Below are positions 1 to 10,288 of a stretch of DNA of 64,000 nt, piece by piece (the stretch's first letter is position 1; each line of letters begins with the position of its first letter). The position numbers and the translations under genes were made by a program. Location: the NCBI GenBank assembly GCA_009731375.1, contig BJOX01000312.1, positions 275,417 to 339,416 on the forward strand, given 5' to 3'. The DNA comes from Paulinella micropora. Its lineage: Eukaryota > Cercozoa > Imbricatea > Euglyphida. The notes beneath the pieces are model-generated. The model was given only the letters and a program-made list of their open reading frames with translations. It was not told where the DNA came from and ran no database searches.

Positions 1-51
1 TATGCGAGGTACTGCGGATATCACGCCACACAAGACCCAGATTATCCAAAG

Positions 52-1434
52 TTGGATTTGTCAGTAAGTCCCGTATTGCGTCACCCCAAATCTCCTTACT
101 ACCCAGACGAACGAGGTCTTAAAGCTGCAGCATTGGAAAAGTCTCGTAAAATTTCGCAAAGACTCGTTTTCGGGGAATTTGAAACTTTACATGACACCAA
201 AATTTCCACAAGTCCACAAGTCTCGCAAAATATTCCGCAACAACCACGGAAACATAATCCATTTTCTAGTCAGCGGGCCGGCCAGAGCAGAGAAGGGAGC
301 GAAGAGAGTGGAGTGGATGAGGGAGAGCGACGACTTGGACCCACTTCTGCCAACAAGTTCGGCAACCAGGTAGGTCCCACCTCACAACAACTCCAAATCT
401 CTAGCTCTAGACCAATCACAGCACTCCCACCAACACAAACAACAAACGCGCAACCCATCAACCCTCCTGTCATCACCTTCAAAGACATAAATGAAATAGC
501 TAAAACGTTAATGAATGAGTGCGTGAGGGGAATGAATGGAGATGTGATGCGTGTCGTGAGTGGTGAGCTAGGGAGAGATGACTTTTTGACTGACATAGTA
601 AGAGCAATAGAAGGAGTGTACTTGGATAGAGCAGTCAGACAGAGTCCCATCACTACACCTCCACAACTCACAGAAGAGAGAGAAGGTGAGGGTAGAGGAG
701 AGGGAGAACTAGAGACAGAAACAGAGACAGAGACAGAAACAGAGACAGAGCATGTGTTGATACACGTGAGAAAAAGAGTGATGAAAAAGAGAGACATGAC
801 AGTACAGGATAGTGGAGCAAGCACAGACATATCATGCAGAGAAGACAGATTGATGGATGTCGATGAGATAGACCCTGTAGAGCTACTGACAGGTAATGGA
901 GAGAGGGAGTTGAGTAAGTCAGGAAGAGCTAGGCTGACAGTAATAGATCGGAAAGGAAGGCCTAGAGCAAAAGAAAAGAAGATGTTACTCGACACTACCC
1001 TACCAGTTAGCATAGTCTCTACAGGACAGATGGACCACAAACACAACAGATCAGTCATCCACCAAAGCGGACAGCTAGTAATACTCAAACACCCCATTCA
1101 CATTAACGAGAGTGATATACTAGTAAGGGGGAGGTTAACTAAAAGTATGATATATAGATGGGATGACGAATATGATGAACCATTGAAAGTCAACGAAAGA
1201 TATGATCCTTTTGCGACAAGAGGGTAGAAGGGGAGGGAGGCCCCACAAATGACAACAAAAAGGAGATAAGTAAGCATGAAGTAAATAAGAGAGAGAAAGA
1301 ATCACACGTAGATATAGTATTATACGAAGCTTACCCCAGAAAGTCAGACAAACCTAGAAAGATAGGAATCAAGCTTTTTCACTATGCCTGTGGGCATTAT
1401 GGGTTAACAAAGATGCGCCTATTAGCAAAAATTT
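52..1434 (+). pseudogene. Copia Gag-protease and pre-integrase segment (5'-partial, frame-broken)
   Basis: The first frame (52-1227) carries a charged Gag-like stretch, a Glu/Thr-rich hexanucleotide repeat, then DSGAST, the retroviral-type aspartic protease active site, and a segment resembling the GAG-pre-integrase domain. The frame then changes near 1206-1226. The new frame runs to a TGA at 1434 and contains HYACG-HYG, the two His of the integrase HHCC zinc finger; its Cys pair (CESC) lies in yet another frame starting near 1460. The first frame is already open at the left edge of the window, so the true start is not visible. The family assignment is secure from the motifs. Whether the first frame break was a natural Gag-Pol shift or an error cannot be decided here. 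Confidence 0.75.
700..752 (+). repeat. Short tandem repeat (GAGACA-type) in copia Gag
   Basis: Imperfect hexanucleotide repeats of the GAGACA/GAAACA type encode alternating Glu-Thr residues. It is a simple-sequence expansion inside the retroelement coding region. A second one (GAGAAT, Glu-Asn) lies near 2296-2320. Confidence 0.8.
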
Positions 1435-1465
1435 TGAACATTAAGTTAGTAGGTGACGAGACGAT

Positions 1466-3128
1466 GTGAGATTTTGCGAATCTTGCATGATAGGAAAGTA
1501 TAAACGTTTGCCACGTTTTGCAGTTAATAAGATAGAAAGAGCCCAAAAGCCAGGTATAATCCTACATATAGACACATCAGGACCGTGGACAACTAGATCA
1601 ATAGGTGGTAAACGGTATAAATTTTTGGTCACCGACGACTACTCACTGTTCATTCTTGACTTTTATTTAGCCCATAAGAATGAGTTTGTAGATTGCTTAA
1701 AACAAGCTGTAGCCTTTTATGAGAGACAGACAGGAAACAAAGTAAAGGAAATTCGCGCAGATCAAGAATCTTGATATTCCGGAGGAAGTCATAAAGTGGT
1801 GGAAAAATATTCACTTTATTTGGAAAACTTCCGCGACAAACGATAAAGACGGGAATCCTATTGCAGAAAAAGTGAATGATATTACGGCGGGGCCAGCACG
1901 AGCAATGAGATATCACGCTAAATTACCGCCGCAATTCTGGGCAGAATTAGAACACGCAGCAACAACCATTCACAACATACTACCAGCAATTCACGGGGAA
2001 CGCAAAGGAATCTCGCCTTATGAACAGCTATTAGGTAGAAAACCAACACTCTTTCACTTAAAACCAATAGGATGCATGGGTGTGTTACATGTACCTAAGA
2101 CTAAAGTGCGGAAGGGAGAGTACAGAGGGGAAAAGGTGATGCTAGTAGGATATGATTTATTTCGGGAACTATACCGCGTATGGGATGGTAAGAAGATAAT
2201 TTCCGGAGTGAGAGATGTGAGATTTAATATTCATAAAATCGGTAAACAAGCTCATCCTCCTAAACTAGGGTCGTGGGATAATGATGACTCTGAGGGGGAG
2301 AATGAGAATGAGAATGAGAGCGAGCAACCACACACATCTCCACAAGCGTCACCACCCCAGTCACCACCTCAATCACCTAAGTCACCGCACAACGTCAACA
2401 GCGACCACCCAACAACACAGTTTGATGAAGCTGAGGGGGAAATAGAGAATGTTAATGTCAATGCGAATGAGAATGAGCATGTGGAGAAAAATACACTAGA
2501 TCACAAACATACACGCTTACACACAAGTCCAGAGCCACATTATCCACAACAATCACCCACAGAGCACAATATCAAACCACAAGAGCATAAAAATGAACAA
2601 GATCCAACAGATCCACTAAAATTACATGAAAGAAGAGCATACGAAGAAAAATCACCACCATCTAAGGGATTAACGTGGGAGCAGAGTCAGAGAGTAACGG
2701 AGAGTAACATAATCCCCGGTAAAAGGCAGCGCAAGGCAGTAGAGAGATTTACCCCTAGCAGTGAGCCCAAGAGAGAAAAGAGAGAGGCTCAAGAGCTGAT
2801 AGATAAGGTAGTAAGAGTGCCAGCGCGTGCATGGGGAGATGGATAGGCGAAGAAAAAGTATGGTGTGGGATGGGAGAGCATAGTACGAGTAGGGGTAGTC
2901 AGCAGAGTGTGTGACCCCAAAGATAGACTCGTAGTGAGAGACAGACCTCAGCCCACCCACATAGTTAAGTTTGAAGACGAAGAAGAACGGATGTTAAATT
3001 CGGAAATCCACAAATACTCCGTGAAAGATCCCGAATACCCGTTGCAAAGTCCCGCTAATATGTTTTTATGCGATGACCGTATGGTGGCAGATGAGATTCG
3101 CGATTTTTTATTTGTATGTAGATGTTAG
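1466..3128 (+). pseudogene. Copia integrase core and linker, frame-broken, with in-frame TAG
   Basis: The first part (1466-1774) holds the zinc-finger Cys pair and the integrase D,D-35-E region: HIDTSGPW and TDDYS, then IRADQ, matching the copia RxDNG position. After a break near 1780-1850, the frame from 1872 gives ARAMRYHAKLPPQFWAE, the conserved copia motif following the catalytic Glu, then a linker rich in Asn/Glu and Ser-Pro. That frame meets TAG at 2844-2846 and continues open in the same frame to 3128. Around 3120 it shifts again into the RT frame. Integrase normally inserts element cDNA into host DNA; this copy cannot be functional as sequenced. Confidence 0.75.
2844..2846 (+). other. 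In-frame TAG (copia integrase/RT linker)
   Basis: TAG with the same frame open on both sides (975 bases before, about 280 after). Candidate recoded UAG. Confidence 0.6.
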
Positions 3129-4060
3129 AATACCTAGAGATGTCATAGAGGCAGGTTTGACAGCCAAAGATGTTCTAGAGGGTATGAAAGCAGAGCTAAA
3201 AGCTCTTCAGTCCTTTAACACATACACATGGGTACCCCATAAGGAGGCAAGCAAAGCAGGAGTTAGTAAGATACTTAGATTGACATGGGTTCACAAAGTA
3301 AAGTTAGATGAGAACGGGAAAAAGTTCATAAAGTCTCGTTTGGCTTTACGGGGAGATATGTTAGAACCCGGTGTCAGCTATAACCCAGATCAGCTCTTTG
3401 TCCCTTGCGCCGCGCACCGTTCACTTTTATTTCTCGCCAAACTATCTGCCTGGCACAAACACAAACTATACGGCATAGATTTTAAAAATGCATACCTGAA
3501 TGCGCGTATGAATGACCCTGTTTATGCATATGCGCCAGAGAGTGTAGACAGAGAAGGGCATGAGGGGATGATATGGCGTATAGATGGTGCCTTATATGGC
3601 GCACCTCAGGCAGGAAGAAGATGGTATGAGATATTAGCACCAAAGTTAGAGGAGCTAGGTTTTAGACTGCTAGATTCTGATTTATGTATGTTTGTAGAAA
3701 ATGATAAACCTTTAAGAGAAGCGATAGTAGGGATATTTCATGTAGATGATTTGTTGTTCACAGCACCAAACAAACAAGCATATGAGCGTTTTGCGTCCGC
3801 ATTAGAAAAACATTTCCCGCTCAAAAGACTCGGTATAGCCCGTGAATTCAAAGGAATAGAGATAGAGCAATCGAACGGGAAAATAATTTTGCATTAGCGA
3901 AAATATCAGCAGCAGATACTAAAAGAGGTAGGTTACGATTCTGCTAAACGTCAGTACTCGAGCGCAAGAACATTTCACGGAACCGATGTCGGAATCAGCC
4001 AGCTTGCGAAAATTTTCAATTCCTAGTTTAGTTGGTCGTTTGCTATTCTCGCGTGTACCA
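3073..4060 (+). pseudogene. Copia reverse transcriptase (3'-truncated), TAG at conserved Gln
   Basis: Strong copia RT signature: LTWVHKVKLDENG, KSRLALRG, GIDFKNAYLNA, GALYGAPQAGRRWYE and the catalytic FHVDDLLF. The open frame ends at TAG 3895-3897, but the same frame continues with RKYQQQILKEVGYDSAK. Copia elements normally read I-x-L-[ST]-Q-x-x-Y-[IV]-x-x-[IL]-L here, so the TAG falls on the conserved Gln three residues before Tyr. A later frame (from about 3986) gives SLVGRLLFSRV, matching the copia GSLLYL segment, after which similarity stops. RNase H and the 3' LTR are missing. Confidence 0.85.
3895..3897 (+). other. In-frame TAG at conserved Gln position of copia RT
   Basis: Context is ILH-TAG-RKYQQQIL. 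By family alignment from memory of copia RTs the residue should be Gln. Best single indicator of the amino acid inserted at UAG in this window. Confidence 0.75.
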
Positions 4061-4300
4061 GGGCGGGTACGGATCCTTGTCCAGCGCAAAGTTCAGGATG
4101 TAAAGCTTCACGACCTTGGCCCAGTTGTTATAAATAAATTTCAGGGTCTTAAGGAAAGGGTCGTACAGATGCTCAGAGTCTCTCTTGATTTCAGAAACAA
4201 AGACACACCTGGAGGATTTGCAGGCGGCGGAACGAACATGCAGCCTCCTAAAGTCCTTGGCGAACTTGATGACCTCATCTGCTCCGTCTGGTGCAGCCAT
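4043..4300 (-). pseudogene. 5' part of an unknown gene abutting the copia element
   Basis: A start codon at 4300 opens about 80 codons (MAAPDGADEVIKFAKDF...) rich in Lys, Phe and Leu. The end of the frame (about 4043-4060) runs into the retrotransposon, which lies on the opposite strand, so only the N-terminal portion remains. I do not recognise the family. Composition resembles the GC-rich neighbours rather than copia. Upstream of the start is a T-rich stretch with TTATTAATAAT-like sequence. It may be a gene broken by transposon insertion, or an assembly join could create the same picture. Confidence 0.45.
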
Positions 4301-4622
4301 GTTTTTCTTTTCCTGCTGCCCCGCGCCCGGCTAATCGTTGAAGCCTTGTAATTCCTTTTTACTAGTACAATCTTTTTTATTAATAATAATACAAATACCC
4401 CCAAGCCGCGCACTCTTTTGGTTTTGGTGCCAGCACGGGAAGGACTTTGGACGGGACGAGCGGGGGGGAGGGGGATGGGTTGGAGAGAAATAAAGGGGGG
4501 AGGGGAGCAAAAAGAGTGCGCGGCTTGGGATGTTTGAAGGGGGGGTAGGCGGGCGCGGGGGTAAATATGATGACAGGCGGCCGGTACTCTAGAAAGAGAG
4601 AGAGAAAAGGGCGGCGGCAAAG
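4301..4622. other. Intergenic region, no gene seen
   Basis: Contains A/T-rich sequence near 4370-4395 and G-rich tracts near 4465-4510 and 4540-4560. No supported gene. Confidence 0.5.
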
Positions 4623-5093
4623 TCATTGTGTCGTGGGGAGGGCCCAGCCGGTCAGGCCTGCTAGGCGCGCGGCCACTACCGCGTACAGCACCCCGTTACA
4701 ACGCGCGGTCCCGAGCGCCCACCGCAGCACTCTGATCGACTTGTCCACGGGGTCGCGCCGGCGCTTGGCCAGCCAGCTTAGCACGTAAAGCGTGAGGTGC
4801 CTGGGGCCGCGCAGGCGCAGGGCCTCACGCAAGGTCCGCACGGGCTTCTGGGCGTCGCCGGAGAGGTGCGCAAGCAGCTCCTGCTCCTGTTCGGGCCTGT
4901 TCATCCCGAGCGCGACGCGCAGCCTGTCGGTGTCCGTGCCTGTAAAGCACACAGCTGGCTCGCGCGCCACCTCGCACAGGACGGCCTTCTCCGGCAGGCT
5001 CAACTGCGACAGCGCGTAAAGGCGCCAGTAGCGGCCGCCGTCACTGCCAAGCCCCTCGATGAAGAAGCAGACCGCCAGGCGCCAGGCCTTCCA
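4623..5093 (-). CDS. Unknown protein, C-terminal fragment (5' end in gap)
   Basis: An open frame runs from the gap edge to TGA at 4623-4625, giving about 156 residues. It is Leu/Arg/Ala-rich and looks helical (for example LTLYVLSWLAKRRRDPVDKS and LREALRLRGPRHL). High third-position GC matches the surrounding virus-like genes. Some residues suggest a helical solenoid such as ankyrin or HEAT, but no family can be named. The rest of the gene is hidden by the run of N starting at 5094. Confidence 0.55.
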   Translation of the reverse strand, partial: WKAWRLAVCFFIEGLGSDGGRYWRLYALSQLSLPEKAVLCEVAREPAVCFTGTDTDRLRVALGMNRPEQEQELLAHLSGDAQKPVRTLREALRLRGPRHLTLYVLSWLAKRRRDPVDKSIRVLRWALGTARCNGVLYAVVAARLAGLTGWALPTTQ

Positions 5094-6240
5094 NNNNNNN
5101 NNNNNNNNNNNNNNNNNNNNNNNNNNNNNNNNNNNNNNNNNNNNNNNNNNNNNNNNNNNNNNNNNNNNNNNNNNNNNNNNNNNNNNNNNNNNNNNNNNNN
5201 NNNNNNNNNNNNNNNNNNNNNNNNNNNNNNNNNNNNNNNNNNNNNNNNNNNNNNNNNNNNNNNNNNNNNNNNNNNNNNNNNNNNNNNNNNNNNNNNNNNN
5301 NNNNNNNNNNNNNNNNNNNNNNNNNNNNNNNNNNNNNNNNNNNNNNNNNNNNNNNNNNNNNNNNNNNNNNNNNNNNNNNNNNNNNNNNNNNNNNNNNNNN
5401 NNNNNNNNNNNNNNNNNNNNNNNNNNNNNNNNNNNNNNNNNNNNNNNNNNNNNNNNNNNNNNNNNNNNNNNNNNNNNNNNNNNNNNNNNNNNNNNNNNNN
5501 NNNNNNNNNNNNNNNNNNNNNNNNNNNNNNNNNNNNNNNNNNNNNNNNNNNNNNNNNNNNNNNNNNNNNNNNNNNNNNNNNNNNNNNNNNNNNNNNNNNN
5601 NNNNNNNNNNNNNNNNNNNNNNNNNNNNNNNNNNNNNNNNNNNNNNNNNNNNNNNNNNNNNNNNNNNNNNNNNNNNNNNNNNNNNNNNNNNNNNNNNNNN
5701 NNNNNNNNNNNNNNNNNNNNNNNNNNNNNNNNNNNNNNNNNNNNNNNNNNNNNNNNNNNNNNNNNNNNNNNNNNNNNNNNNNNNNNNNNNNNNNNNNNNN
5801 NNNNNNNNNNNNNNNNNNNNNNNNNNNNNNNNNNNNNNNNNNNNNNNNNNNNNNNNNNNNNNNNNNNNNNNNNNNNNNNNNNNNNNNNNNNNNNNNNNNN
5901 NNNNNNNNNNNNNNNNNNNNNNNNNNNNNNNNNNNNNNNNNNNNNNNNNNNNNNNNNNNNNNNNNNNNNNNNNNNNNNNNNNNNNNNNNNNNNNNNNNNN
6001 NNNNNNNNNNNNNNNNNNNNNNNNNNNNNNNNNNNNNNNNNNNNNNNNNNNNNNNNNNNNNNNNNNNNNNNNNNNNNNNCGGGGCCCCCCCCCCGGACAG
6101 AGAGAGAGAACACCACGGGGGGCTGTGGGGTCCGCGCGGCCCCCCCTCCCGCGTTGCTCCGTTGGCTCCTAGCACCCGGCAGGCATCCTTTGCGCACAAA
6201 AAAGGGGCCCAAAGGAAACCTCCCAAGAAGAACTAAAAAA
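5094..6240. other. Assembly gap plus short C-rich flank
   Basis: N from 5094 to 6079, followed by a C-run and a short GC-rich stretch (6080-6240) with no gene I can support. Long open frames here are artefacts of N. Confidence 0.9.
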
Positions 6241-6462
6241 AAGAGACAAGAGGTCGCTCAGCTCGGTGGTTTCGGCCGAACCAAGTGGATTTGTTGCTCC
6301 CTCCCCGCCGCCTTCTCTTTGTGGTCGATTTTTTTTGTGTGGTGTGTAGGCACTGAATTTGCCAAAAACAAATCACGGAGGCCTCGTAAATTTGTTAAGA
6401 ACAAAAAAAACGCCCCGCCCAAAAAAAACAGAAACCACCGCGTGGCTTTTCTTTTCTCTGGC

Positions 6463-6789
6463 ATGCAGCACGCGACCGCTGGTACCCAGCCATCTCCCAA
6501 AGCAGCGGCGTCGGTTTCGGACTTGCAGGCCTTCGTTGAGACACAAGCGAGCGTGAATGCCCTGTTGGCACAGCAGTGCCAGGTGCAGGTCGTGTCGCTG
6601 AACTGGTTCGAACAAGAAACCTGCAAATGCTGGAAGCGCGCGTGTCCGGGCGGGAGGCCACCGCGCAGCGCGCCCACAGTGACCCCGCAGGCACGACCTC
6701 TTGATATTATTAAGAAAGAATTAGTCTGGCCGTACGTTCTGTCTTCTCATTTTCGGAAACCCCCCCCCCCTTTTGAACGGCATAGATGA
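6463..6789 (+). CDS. Small hypothetical protein
   Basis: ATG at 6463 follows an A-rich leader, as for other genes here, and opens 108 codons to TGA at 6787. The middle (about residues 18-50) is helical, with Gln and hydrophobic residues, possibly a short coiled coil. The end contains a run of Pro encoded by a C homopolymer, so its length may be affected by an indel: another frame gives a coiled-coil-like continuation ending near 6702. No family recognised. Confidence 0.35.
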   Translation: MQHATAGTQPSPKAAASVSDLQAFVETQASVNALLAQQCQVQVVSLNWFEQETCKCWKRACPGGRPPRSAPTVTPQARPLDIIKKELVWPYVLSSHFRKPPPPFERHR

Positions 6790-7151
6790 GAAACACCGGT
6801 CGGCGTTCGGGAATATTTCAGTTTTTAATTAAAAGATAATCAAAAGAACGACGACTGACTTGCTTTTCCTGAGGCTTGTTTTTTGCTTTGGGTTGCAAGA
6901 TTTCTTTTTTCTTTGTGACCCATGGTGATATATAATTATCTTTCGGCTACGCTCCAAGACTTGTTTTTCTTTTTTTAGTTCTGGCTAGTGCACAGCTTGA
7001 TTGTCTACACAGTAAAACGTTTAGGAGGCTACAGAAACAGCCGAATAGCAGCGACGGGGTTCGTGGTCTGGCAAAGCTGACACAAGGTTTGTGCACCTAC
7101 AAAAAAAGAACTTCGTCGCCTTTTTTTTGTAGCGCTCGTCAGCCGCTTGTC
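6790..7151. other. AT-rich intergenic region
   Basis: T/A-rich, with TTAATTAAAAGATAATC near 6826 and several T-runs. It may serve as 3' region for the genes on both sides. No gene supported. Confidence 0.5.
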
Positions 7152-8170
7152 TTACTGCATTCCAACAAGCTCGCACGGATTGCCAGGCGAGTGCAAGGCC
7201 ATAATATGGCCCTCCTGCATAAAGGCGAAAGGTGCAACCGCATGAACTGGAAACGGCAAATTTTCCGCGTAATGTTGGGTGTTGTAGTAGCAGTTGCTTG
7301 GCACTAGCATTAAGGCGATGCGCACGGGTTCGCTGCTTTGCTCGCTCTGCGTCGGATCCACANNNNNNNNNNACGGCCCTTCTTCTTCCCCTTCTTCGTC
7401 TTTGTCCTCCCCGACTTTTGGTAGATGATGTTTGATCTCGACGGGCTCTTGTTTGCCGTCGGTGTACTGGGGTTTGTTTTCGGCTAGCGGGATGATGTCA
7501 ACTCCCGCGGCTCTCGGCTGCAACAACAAGAGCCACGTACTGGCCAGCAGGCCGAGCGTGGCCGAGAAGGCCAGCAGGCGCGCCCCTTTCATGTGCTCCG
7601 TGATCGCGCCCAGGGACCCCAGCACACACGAACCGTACAGCACAGCGGCCACCTTGCCAATCAGCCAGCCCTTGGGCCGCCGCGGGGTCAGCGACGCGTA
7701 CTGAGAGCCGGCTTTCTCTAGCAGTCGCCGGCAGCCGCGCTGTACGGCCGGAATGAACAGCAGCGCGCGCGCAACGGGCGGCAGGGCCCAGACCGCCGCC
7801 GCCGATCGCGCCGCCAGCGCCAGCGCCGCTGCCAACGTGTACATGACCGCGCAGCCCAGCGCCAGCGAAGTGGAATTCTGCAGGTACGGCTTGTCCTACA
7901 GGAACAGCCCGGCGCAGACAAACAGCTCGCCGGCCGCCCATGGCTGGCTTGCGATTGGCTCGGAGCCCTCGTTGGTCCAGGGCAGCCAGAAGAACGCGTA
8001 CAACACCGGCCGCGCGGTATTCCGTGTGCACAAAACACGGCCGGCGCCACGCCGCGGCGGCTACGAGCAGCAGCGCGCTCGCGCTGTTCACGACGATCCA
8101 CGCGATCATGTTCTTGTCGAGATTCTCGGCCTTGGGCAGCGCCCACTGCACGCGTTCGGTCCAGCTCATC
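7152..8170 (-). CDS. Multi-pass membrane protein with in-frame TAG and one frame break
   Basis: The start at 8170 begins MSWTERVQWALPKAENLDKN, then a hydrophobic segment (IVVNSASALLLVAAAAW). The frame breaks near 8000-8040 and continues with LYAFFWLPW, AGELFVCAGLFL-TAG-DKPYLQN, VMYTLAAALALAARSAAAVW and LLAFSATLGLLASTWLLLL. This gives about five to six membrane segments, then an acidic Glu/Asp-rich cytoplasmic-like tail interrupted by a 10-N gap (7363-7372). The stop is TAA at 7152-7154. The TAG (7896-7898) falls between a membrane helix and its following loop. A C9A9 tract lies about 75-95 bases upstream of the start. Size and layout resemble the membrane proteins at 10289-11089 and 48770-49420. 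Function unknown. Confidence 0.65.
7896..7898 (-). other. In-frame TAG in membrane protein gene
   Basis: Context GLFL-TAG-DKPYLQN, same frame open for over 40 codons on the upstream side and more than 200 on the downstream side. Confidence 0.6.
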
Positions 8171-8243
8171 TTGTGGTCCGGATTCTTTTCTTTTTGTTGT
8201 TTTGTGTTTTCCTCCTTTTTGCGGTCCTGGTTGGCGACTTTTT

Positions 8244-9089
8244 TTTTGGGGGGGGGAGGAAATGAGGATTTTGCTTTTTCTGGCCAAGAAAGACTGCGCA
8301 AAAGTGGAGAAGGGTGGGAGGGAGGGAGGGTTAGGAAGAAAAGCCAAATCGATTTGGTTACGAACGCCCAAATCCTATCTCTCGGCGGCCCCCCCCCCCC
8401 CCCCCCCCCCNNNNNNNNNNNNNNNNNNNNNNNNNNNNNNNNNNNNNNNNNNNNNNNNNNNNNNNNNNNNNNNNNNNNNNNNNNNNNNNNNNNNNNNNNN
8501 NNNNNNNNNNNNNNNNNNNNNNNNNNNNNNNNNNNNNNNNNNNNNNNNNNNNNNNNNNNNNNNNNNNNNNNNNNNNNNNNNNNNNNNNNNNNNNNNNNNN
8601 NNNNNNNNNNNNNNNNNNNNNNNNNNNNNNNNNNNNNNNNNNNNNNNNNNNNNNNNNNNNNNNNNNNNNNNNNNNNNNNNNNNNNNNNNNNNNNNNNNNN
8701 NNNNNNNNNNNNNNNNNNNNNNNNNNNNNNNNNNNNNNNNNNNNNNNNNNNNNNNNNNNNNNNNNNNNNNNNNNNNNNNNNNNNNNNNNNNNNNNNNNNN
8801 NNNNNNNNNNNNNNNNNNNNNNNNNNNNNNNNNNNNNNNNNNNNNNNNNNNNNNNNNNNNNNNNNNNNNNNNNNNNNNNNNNNNNNNNNNNNNNNNNNNN
8901 NNNNNNNNNNNNNNNNNNNNNNNNNNNNNNNNNNNNNNNNNNNNNNNNNNNNNNNNNNNNNCCCCCCCCCCCCCCCCCCGCCCGCGATCCTTTAGTTTTC
9001 TTAGGGGGGGGAGGAAGAGGAGGGGATTTGTGCCTGTAGGTTTTTCTTGCAGGTGTACGTGGTGGGGGTGTGCAGGCACGGCCGTTGCG
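8244..9089. other. Intergenic region with homopolymers and an assembly gap
   Basis: G9 tract at about 8250-8259, C-run at 8391-8410, N at 8411-8961, C-run at 8962-8979. No gene supported. The C-runs bounding the gap suggest the assembly failed in homopolymer DNA. Confidence 0.85.
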
Positions 9090-10174
9090 ATGATGAGGCA
9101 ACACGCGTGTTATCTGCTGGCACCCGCACGTGCGGCCCAGGTCGCGAACGAGCTTAGGGCGAGCTGGCAAAGCTACCTGGACTGCCTACCGCCCGCGTGC
9201 TCGAGGCCCGAGGTGAAATACTACATCCTGGCGTTCTGGCGCCAACCGGCCGGCAGCAACGTGCTCGAGTTTATTCTGTGCTACAGCTTCCAGCTGACAA
9301 AGGTGTTCCAAGAACTCCAAGGGATGTACCGGCGCAGTTTTAGCAGGGCGTGCTCGTTCCCGCTGCTAGAACTGTTGGTCCGAGAAATGCGCCTGGTGGA
9401 GCGAGCGGTCCACTGGCAGGCCCAGAGGTTCTTCCGGGAGCTCGGCCGAGAGCTCAGCTCTATTGTGTACGCCGAAAACATCATGGCTGGTAGCTGGGCC
9501 GGCAGCCTGCACGCCCCGGCGGTCGTGCACGCGGCAGCGTGGAACCACCTCCAGGCACTGCAGTACCTGACGGTTGTGGCCAGGGTTGATACCTCGTGGT
9601 GCAGCCAGAGCTGTTCGCTGCTGCAGCTGGCAATGCAACCCGTCGTGCCCCGTGTTGTCCAGGACGTGCAGGCCGCCGTAGACGTCGTTCTGCAGAGCCC
9701 CCGCTTGCTGGTCCCACACGTGGCTTCGGGCATCGCGTTCTTCTGTGTGACGCACCACAATTCCCAGGACCTGCACGGGTGCTGCACGGCGCCCTGCGCG
9801 CCGCCGCCCGGCGCCGTTTCAACCCGATCCGCTTCTGCCAAGTGCGGGGCCCCAGCCTCCTGGCGCTCATGAGCGCCGCGGGGCTGGCGAGCCCAAATTC
9901 GGAGCTCCTACAGTTGCTGCTGAGGCACGGGGCAGTGTACAAGGCCGGCAGCTCTACGCCGGAGCAACGTGACCTGGTTCGCGCTTGGCTAGCTCGCCTC
10001 GACGTCGACGACGAACTGCTTGCCCGCGGGCGCCGGCTGGCGCTGCTCAGCCTAGACACCAATGCCAAGGAAATGGAAGAAGTCAGGGCCTGGCGGCTAG
10101 GCGCGGGCTCCGCGCTCCTGCGGGCCGAACTCGTCGTGCCGCCCGTCCCAACCCTCGCACGGCGGCCAAGCTAA
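9090..10174 (+). CDS. Ankyrin-like repeat protein, one frame break
   Basis: Starts at ATG 9090 (or 9093). The first frame gives about 225 residues with helical pairs such as VVHAAAWNHLQALQYLTVVA and SLLQLAMQPVVPRVVQDV, typical of diverged ankyrin repeats. Near 9770 the coding frame changes. The second frame carries LLALMSAAGLASPNSELLQLL followed by RHGAVYKAG, a clearer ankyrin unit, and ends at TAA 10172-10174. Ankyrin proteins are abundant in giant viruses, commonly as host-interaction adaptors. The repeat assignment is by eye and diverged. Confidence 0.55.
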
Positions 10175-10288
10175 CGGACATGTGTTAGGGGAACACACCA
10201 CAAAAAGGAGACACGCGTTTCACTAGAAATTTTAAAATTAAAAAATGCCTTGGAGTTCATAGCAGCTCTCCGGTGCTTTGTCTGTCTG

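Larger units (their letters stand above)
1..4060 (+). mobile_element. Degenerate Ty1/copia LTR-retrotransposon (internal region)
   Basis: Domains occur in copia order: aspartic protease motif DSGAS (near 805-825), HHCC zinc finger split near 1390-1500, integrase core, acidic Pro-rich linker, then reverse transcriptase with a HVDD active site near 3740-3760. Integrase preceding RT is diagnostic of copia rather than gypsy. The element is clearly more AT-rich than the DNA after it. No LTR, primer-binding site or RNase H domain is visible: the 5' end lies outside the window and the 3' end stops inside the region after RT. Reading-frame changes near 1210, 1440, 1780-1850, 3120 and 3980, plus in-frame TAGs at 2844 and 3895, show it is decayed, mis-sequenced, or partly recoded. 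The right boundary (about 4040-4070) is estimated from loss of RT similarity and the appearance of a GC-rich gene on the other strand. Confidence 0.9.

Noticed and set aside
270-1097. 275-codon minus-strand frame opposite copia Gag
   Set aside because: Mirror of the GAGACA repeat and of the Gag frame. The plus frame has the DSGAST protease motif and copia order.
1432-1434. TGA in the copia zinc-finger region as evidence for internal TGA
   Set aside because: The element changes frame just there (the Cys pair is in another frame), so the TGA is in the abandoned frame.
5059-6236. Very long open frames on both strands (400-580 codons)
   Set aside because: They consist almost entirely of N-derived residues from the gap. 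Only the flanking sequence is real.
6601-6625. TGGTTCGAACA as a tRNA T-arm
   Set aside because: No acceptor or anticodon stems can be drawn around it, and it lies in a candidate coding sequence. I found no convincing tRNA, including no CUA suppressor, in the window.
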